A stretch of 10,653 bases of DNA from Lunasporangiospora selenospora (taxonomy: Eukaryota > Mortierellomycota > Mortierellomycetes > Mortierellales > Mortierellaceae), in NCBI GenBank assembly GCA_015680635.1, contig JAABOA010000730.1, positions 1,344 to 11,996 on the forward strand, in the 5' to 3' direction. A model generated the notes under the pieces. It searched no databases. It had not been told where the DNA came from and saw only the letters and a list, made by a program, of their open reading frames with translations. Shown here piece after piece: positions 6,901 through 10,653 of this stretch (its first letter is position 1; every line of letters starts with the position of its first letter). Position numbers and translations under genes: made by a program.

Positions 6901-9104
6901 GAGAAAAAGAAAGAGAGAGAGAGAGGGAGAGAGGGAGAAATAACAAGGGACAGTGTCTAGGCGAGATGGGTATCACGAACGCATCTCCTGTGTTTTTTTT
7001 TGTGCATTGGACAAGGCCAGAGGGGAAAAGAGAGAAGGGGGTGGGAGGGGCAGGTGGGAGGTGAAAGGAGAGAGGGAGACTGAAGGGACGAACACACTGT
7101 GTCCAAACCCTTCATGCAGTGTTACTAAGGCTCGCATCGCCACCCTTTTAGGCGTATTGTGTACAAAAGCACTTTTGTGTTCACAGGCACAATTGTGCGG
7201 CATACATGCGCGCGTTGTTTGTGTGTGTACTACGGAGGACAGACTGGGCGGGCAGGGGAGGGTAAGAGGGGGAAAAAAGAGAAAGAGAAAGGGAGAGCGG
7301 GTAGGGGTGAAGGTGGTGGTAGGGGTGGGACAGAGGAAGAGGAATCGAGCTTACCTTTCTCACATTGTCCACATGGGAACAACACCTTGCGGCCATTATC
7401 ACTTAGGATAGTCCTTGCCTCGTCACCACTATTAGCTCCGGCTGTGTCCGCGGAGGTTGTACCTGCAGCTTCGTCATCGTGTCCTCCACCTCCAATCAAT
7501 GCGCCGGCTGCCGTTGTCGCGCCAGAGTTTGATGAGAATTGAGTGCGACCACCACTGAGGACAGTCGAGTCGGAAATCCCTCGGGCCATGCCCCCGACAA
7601 TGCCCAATCCCATGCCTTCGCTTGCGCCAAGGGTCGACGACGACTGTTCATACGACTGCTGTTGGCCCGACTGCGCTGGATACGACGAGGTCTGTGGGTG
7701 GTGAACGCTTGTGCTCCCATGATAACTTTGATGTTGGTCGCCATACTCAAACGGTCGCGTGTTTCCTGGTCCTGCTCCGTTGCTGCTTCCACCGACTGGC
7801 GCACCCATTGCAGTAGCTGGGTACGACAACTCGAGCTGTTGCAACAACCGTGCAGGGTCCTGATCGTAGTAGGACGACGGAGCTAACGCAAAAGGCGATG
7901 TGACAGACGACTCCTGCTTGACACTCCGAGGGCTATAGTTGTACGACGGTGTGGACGTGACATGACTGTACTGCGAATTGGATGAGGAGTACAATAGATC
8001 AAAGTGTGAAGGAGGTGTGGAACCATAGACGGGAGAAGCTGTAGCGTTGGCGGCAGCGGCAGCAGCGGCAGCGGCAGCAGCCGTACCAATAGGCGACAGA
8101 CTATCATAGGCAGGAATCTGAGCCTGTGGTAGAGGGCTTGAGAATTGATTCTGATTGTATTGATACGATGACGATGTCTGCGTCTGATGCTGTTGAGGGT
8201 AATGAAGTCCTCCTGACTGGGGTGAGGAACTATAAGACTGGTAAGGCGAGGTGGCGGCCGAGAGGGGTTGTTGTGTAGCATGTTGCGAGTGGTGTTGTTG
8301 GACACTGAGTTGCATCATGGCGGGAGTGAGTCGACTAACACCTACTGTCGAGGAGCTGGCATTACTGTCGACACTACAGGTGCTTAGGCATCGGCTCCGG
8401 CTACTGCCCGAAGTGGGTGCCTCGGGTGTGTTCATCAGATAAGACCACCGTTGTTGACCTCCAAAACCACCATTGTTACTCGCTCCAAAGGCAAGGTTAC
8501 CAGTAATCGATGGACTGTTGTATGTAGAAGGTGGTGAAAAGGCCATAGAAGCGCTGATGCCACTGCTACCTTGTTGGAAGGAGCTCTTCCTTGTCCGACT
8601 TCGGAAGCTGTAGCTGGCTCTGTTGTTGTTACTGTTACCTTGGGGAGTGGATGGACCGTTACCAAAGTTCATGGCCAATGGAGAACTAATAAGTGGGAGT
8701 GATGACGGTTGTGCCTGGGGCTGTACGTTTGCAGAGCCAAGATAGCTGTTGGTGTAATTGATGCTGTAACCACCGCTGCCGTTGTTGTTACCGTTGTATG
8801 GGTGATGTGTGGTGTGGTCGTATGAATAGCTGGTGGCTGCCGTAGCAGAGTACTGTGCACCGGACAAGGAGGCAGATGAAGACGTTGGTGAGGATGGGAC
8901 GTGAGATGAGGCCGACGGATCGACGTGGTAGGTGCTCTCCGCCGTTACTGTTGAGGTCGCATTGGCGTGAGCCGAGTGCAGAGCGCCTGCGATGGACGCT
9001 GTGGTAGCAAAGACGCCCTGCTCGGCGCCTTTGTCGACGTTGTGGTCATGCTGAAGGAGCGGGGAAGGAGAATTCCGCCGATTGGAGGAAAGGGAGAGAT
9101 GCAT
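3904..9104 (-). CDS. C2H2 zinc-finger / DUF3020-like putative transcriptional regulator, 1439 residues
   Basis: Four exons on the - strand, 9104-7355, 6777-6723, 6542-6424 and 6299-3904, join in frame. The start is the first ATG after an in-frame TAA at 9170-9168 and has A at -3. Residues 1-575 are disordered and rich in Ser, Gln, Tyr, Thr and Ala, with an Ala run at 342-352. A single C2H2 finger uses C578, C581, H594 and H601. Residues 603-622 are basic (YERRRDQKRW). Residues 624-660 (RMRRWRDANREKNRFNDMR and onward) resemble the fungal DUF3020 block as I remember it. The C-terminal half is Gly/Asn/Ser-rich, with basic clusters RRRR (788-791) and KKKRRSRR (897-904) that could act as nuclear import signals, a Tyr-Asn repeat (about 1150-1178) and Q8 (1224-1231). 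A nuclear DNA-binding role is inferred from the finger and the basic clusters. I cannot name targets or a gene symbol. The exon joins rest on splice signals and domain continuity. Confidence 0.85.
4531..4554 (-). repeat. Polyglutamine run (Q8)
   Basis: Eight Gln codons, a mix of CAG and CAA, encode residues 1224-1231 of the regulator. The codon mixture argues against recent expansion of a pure trinucleotide repeat. Confidence 0.95.
4693..4776 (-). repeat. Tyr-Asn-Ser repeat (GYNSYN-type) in the regulator
   Basis: Degenerate tandem codons for SY, GYN and SYN units encode about 28 residues (about 1150-1178) with roughly ten tyrosines. The DNA repeat is built from TTGTAGC-like units on the + strand. 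Regularly spaced Tyr in a Gly/Ser/Asn background is typical of prion-like, phase-separating segments (general knowledge). Confidence 0.9.
6244..6478 (-). other. DUF3020-like basic block
   Basis: Residues 624-660 of the regulator run from the middle of exon 3 across the 124-nt intron 6423-6300 into exon 4. The pattern RWR-x2-N-x2-KN-x2-ND-x-R-x-RV, ending in KFG, matches what I recall of the fungal DUF3020 family (PF11223). The function of that family is unknown to me. The split Asn codon (A at 6424 plus AC at 6299-6298) is restored by splicing, which supports the exon model. Confidence 0.6.
6543..6722 (-). other. Intron 2 of the regulator gene (180 nt)
   Basis: The donor is GTAAGT at 6722 and the acceptor is TTTAG ending at 6543. 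Just upstream of the acceptor, on the transcribed strand, is a CTAAT branch-point candidate near 6556. It is preceded by a long CT-only tract (the GA repeat at 6558-6597 on the + strand). The third intron is 6423-6300 (124 nt), with donor GTAAGT and acceptor TATAG. Confidence 0.85.
6882..6939 (+). repeat. GA-rich simple repeat in regulator intron 1
   Basis: An A/G tract with many GA dinucleotide units and one interrupting TGC. In the primary transcript of the - strand gene this reads as a CU-rich tract, about 105 nt upstream of the 3' splice site. Confidence 0.9.
7037..7058 (+). other. G-quadruplex-type motif
   Basis: Four G runs (5, 3, 4 and 3) are separated by loops of 1, 1 and 5 nt, counting the loop from 7051 to 7055. 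This meets the usual G3+N1-7 definition. The G-rich strand is the template strand of the regulator gene, within its first intron. Confidence 0.7.
7163..7198. repeat. Hairpin and adjacent 12-bp palindrome
   Basis: ACAAAAG and CTTTTGT form a perfect 7-bp inverted repeat with a 2-nt spacer (7163-7178). Eight bases further on is the perfect palindrome GCACAATTGTGC (7187-7198). Both are in regulator intron 1. They could be binding sites for dimeric proteins, or chance. Confidence 0.8.
7246..7272 (+). other. Second G-quadruplex-type motif
   Basis: G runs of 3, 3, 4 and 3 with loops of 1, 2 and 1 nt (7246-7262) are followed after five bases by a further G5 (7268-7272). It lies about 80-110 nt inside intron 1 from the donor site, on the template strand of the regulator gene. 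Confidence 0.75.
8049..8081 (-). repeat. Polyalanine run (11 Ala, GCY codons)
   Basis: Eleven consecutive Ala codons, mixed GCT and GCC, encode residues 342-352 of the regulator. They are followed by AsnAlaThrAla. Ala runs are common in disordered activation or repression segments of fungal regulators. Confidence 0.95.
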
Positions 9105-9167
9105 TGTGGGCTTGACTCTAGTTCTTTTTTTGACCTTTCTTCTCTCGACGTGTCCTAAGTGGCCCTG

Positions 9168-9488
9168 TTACTGCGGGTGCGCTGCAAGTACTGGGACTCT
9201 GGAAGGTGATGATAGTGACTTGGAGAGTCGATGGGCGGAAGTGGACGAGAGAGGAGGCGTTACTGCTCTGCTGCAAGGTGTTGTTATGGAGAAGTGCTCT
9301 GCTGGGGACGAATGTGTAATGTGGAGGCTTTGAGAAGGAGAACTGGAAGTGAGGAGAAATGAAGGGGGTCCGACGGTGGAGTCAACGTTTGGATCCTTGC
9401 GAATGTGCCTTTTGGTGAAGTAGTTGTTTGAAAGAGAGAGAAAAGAGAGAGAGAGAAAAGAGAGAGTGTGTGTGGAGGAGAGATGCAC
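9168..9488 (-). CDS. Upstream ORF of 106 codons in frame with the regulator ORF
   Basis: The frame opens at ATG 9488-9486 and ends at TAA 9170-9168. It is in the same frame as the regulator start at 9104, and the 21 codons between them are open. The product is Ser/Thr/Pro-rich low complexity and matches no family I know. The stop has the context CAG-TAA-CAG. It may be a non-functional leader ORF, a translated regulatory uORF, or part of a longer N-terminus reached by splicing or readthrough. I cannot decide which. Confidence 0.25.
   Translation of the reverse strand: MHLSSTHTLSFLSLSFLSLSNNYFTKRHIRKDPNVDSTVGPPSFLLTSSSPSQSLHITHSSPAEHFSITTPCSRAVTPPLSSTSAHRLSKSLSSPSRVPVLAAHPQ
9430..9474 (+). repeat. 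GA-rich simple repeat with GT end
   Basis: Imperfect (GA)n with AAAAG interruptions, ending in a short GT run. It lies in the leader/promoter region of the regulator gene and reads as CU-rich in its transcript. Confidence 0.9.
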
Positions 9489-9727
9489 AATTACGCGAAA
9501 TGTAATGAGGATGAAGATCAGTTACTGAAGAAAGAAGACGGGGAGAGGGAGAGAAGTAATCCTGTAGACGGAAGAAAAAGAGGAATGAAGAAGAAGAAGC
9601 GGAGAAAAATGAGGGAGGCAATGGGGGGAGTTAAAGGTGGAGTGGGGGCCAAGGAGAGAAGCAGATGAGAGAGATATAGAGATAGTTAGCATAATGACAT
9701 TGGATTCTTGAGGCAGGAGGGAGGGGG

Positions 9728-9769
9728 TAAGAGAGACGGAAAAGAAAGAAAGAAAGAGAGAGAGAGAGT
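9728..9769 (+). repeat. GAAA/GA simple repeat
   Basis: Tandem GAAA units pass into a (GA) run. This is another polypurine segment of the strand-biased upstream region. Confidence 0.9.
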
Positions 9770-9960
9770 TTGGGAGAAACTGAAAAGGTGGAAGGAAAAA
9801 GTGAGGGAGGGGGCATTGATTCCATGAAGGACAAACCACAGACACGGGTAAAAATAAAGAAAGTGCGCGCGCGGGCGAGAGGAAAGTGTAGAATAAAAGG
9901 AAGCATGATGGTCGCAGATGCGACAGGCATCAAGTTCAACCTTGGTCGATCGAGGTGACT

Positions 9961-10653
9961 CAAGGCGGGAGAGACGGAGCAAGAGAGGAAAAAAAAGAAG
10001 GCGATGCAGAGTGCGCATTTGAAGCACAATATCGTAATGCGGATGCCCTTTGGTCATCAGGGTGCGGCAAAAAGCACGCCCGTCGAGGCACATCTGATGC
10101 GGATGTCATTGATAGCCGCCGTAAAAGACACGAAAAGGGCGGCAAGAAGTCCTCCCGAGGACAGCACTCCAATGTGCTGAGTCAAGTTGGTCTGGTCGTC
10201 CAGGCTGACCTGCGGTGCAAGTGGTTGAACACAATGACATGGAGCAGAGCATTTGAAAGGACACAAGGGCCCCTTCTGGTAGGCGACCACGGACTGAAAT
10301 AGGCCCAACTAGGGCACAGTCAAAGGGAAAAAAAAGGAGGCAGGTGTGTGCTAGGGTGAGGTGAGAGCGAGAAGCAAACGCAAGCTGGCGCATATTTGTG
10401 TATGCCTCTGTCTGTGCAATCCCCATCTTATTTGTTTGCATTGGTTGGTCGTGTTGAGTGACTAGAGTTGGTCTGTCGTCTTGTCCCTCTACGTCGGACA
10501 CGTACACATCCGCGTGCCCTTTCGCTTTGCACTTGAGCCCAAAGACATAGTGCAACTCGTGCAACGATGTGAACGCGCCTTCAATAAGGCCACAGCCAGG
10601 GGTTGTAGGTTGCATGGCCTTTGAGGTCCGAGACGCGTGTAGACCGGGCCCCC
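9961..10653. other. Unassigned region upstream of the regulator
   Basis: Base composition here is less biased than in the adjoining leader. It holds a 115-codon ORF on the + strand (9955-10302) and 169- and 83-codon ORFs on the - strand (10615-10106 and 10308-10057). They overlap one another, so at most one can be real. None shows a motif I know. It may contain the distal promoter of the regulator or the end of another gene. Confidence 0.5.
10060..10289 (-). CDS. Candidate terminal exon, hypothetical, with one hydrophobic segment
   Basis: The frame ends at TGA (10059-10057). It may start after a good-looking 3' splice site: a pyrimidine run near 10337-10320, CCTAG, then TTTCAG just before TCCGTGGTC. 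It encodes about 76 residues, including a Cys-rich start and a hydrophobic stretch (VLSSGGLLAALFVSFTAAI) that could span a membrane. Codons resemble those of the neighbouring genes. No family is recognised and no convincing donor upstream in the window was found. A 169-codon ORF in another frame on the same strand (10615-10106) competes for this DNA. It may also be ordinary intergenic sequence. Confidence 0.2.

Larger units (their letters stand above)
6778..7354 (-). other. Intron 1 of the regulator gene (577 nt)
   Basis: The donor is GTAAGC at 7354 and the acceptor is TAG at 6780-6778. It is three to five times longer than the other introns here. It holds GA-rich simple repeat (6882-6939), two G-quadruplex-type motifs on the + strand (7037-7058 and 7246-7272), a hairpin (7163-7178) and a 12-bp palindrome (7187-7198). 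The acceptor is preceded directly by eleven A residues instead of pyrimidines. Joining its two sides completes a zinc finger, which is the main evidence that it is an intron. I see no further exon in it. Confidence 0.8.
6723..7378 (-). other. C2H2 zinc finger encoded across introns
   Basis: The CxxC pair (PCGQCEK) is at the end of exon 1. The rest of the finger (VFTTKSNLKRHLENINIH) is in the 55-nt exon 2 at 6777-6723. The split Val codon is restored exactly by joining 7355 to 6777. The spacing is C-x2-C-x12-H-x6-H. The last interval is longer than the usual x3-5, so H601 may not be the fourth ligand, or this may be a family-specific finger. Phe585 and Leu591 occupy the normal hydrophobic core positions. 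Confidence 0.85.
9105..9960 (-). promoter_or_regulatory. CU-rich leader/promoter region of the regulator gene
   Basis: The + strand is strongly purine-rich here, so the transcript of the - strand gene would carry a pyrimidine-rich leader, a common fungal promoter/leader style. GA-type tracts lie at 9430-9474 and 9728-9769. I see no clear TATA box. No reading frame here resembles a known protein. An upstream ORF in the main frame occupies 9488-9168 and is listed separately. Confidence 0.5.

Noticed and set aside
6615-7542. Several + strand ORFs rich in Arg, Glu, Lys and Gly
   Set aside because: They are translations of GA-rich simple repeat within the regulator intron and overlap each other in different frames.
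1-10653. tRNA, rRNA, transposon ends, prophage or defence-system genes
   Set aside because: No tRNA-like arms, no terminal inverted repeats with a transposase, and no bacterial or phage genes were seen on either strand.

Overview
The window is nuclear DNA from a filamentous fungus. Both main genes are split by short introns (97-180 nt, plus one of 577 nt) with GTAAGT or GTAAGC donors and TAG or CAG acceptors. The protein families and the pyrimidine-rich gene leaders fit a zygomycete-type fungus. A Mortierella-like lineage is my guess from overall style and is not proven. There is no sign of phage, plasmid, bacterial operon, CRISPR or transposase.

Layout. Positions 1-167 are the 3' end of an intron. 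From 168 to 3625 (+ strand) run six exons of a P4-type ATPase, a phospholipid flippase closest to yeast Drs2. Its N-terminal exons lie outside the window. Its reading frame ends directly after the last membrane segment, so the regulatory C-terminal tail is not found. A 278-nt AT-rich and homopolymer-rich gap (3626-3903) separates it from a convergent gene on the - strand.

That second gene (9104 down to 3904) can be assembled from four exons into a protein of 1439 residues. It has a long Ser/Gln/Ala/Tyr-rich N-terminal half and one C2H2 zinc finger encoded across three exons. A basic block resembling the fungal domain I recall as DUF3020 follows, then a long disordered, Gly/Asn/Ser-rich C-terminal half with basic clusters, a Tyr-Asn repeat and a polyglutamine run. 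It is best read as a nuclear DNA-binding regulator. Its first intron (7354-6778) holds GA repeats, two G-quadruplex-type motifs and two palindromes.

Upstream of it (9105-10653) is a strongly purine-biased region on the + strand, giving a CU-rich leader for the - strand gene. It contains an in-frame upstream ORF ending CAG-TAA-CAG. At the far end is a weak candidate exon with one hydrophobic segment. The two main genes are tail-to-tail neighbours and nothing shows that they work together. The points most worth checking are the missing flippase tail, the unusual zinc finger/DUF3020-like architecture with prion-like repeats, and the in-frame leader ORF.
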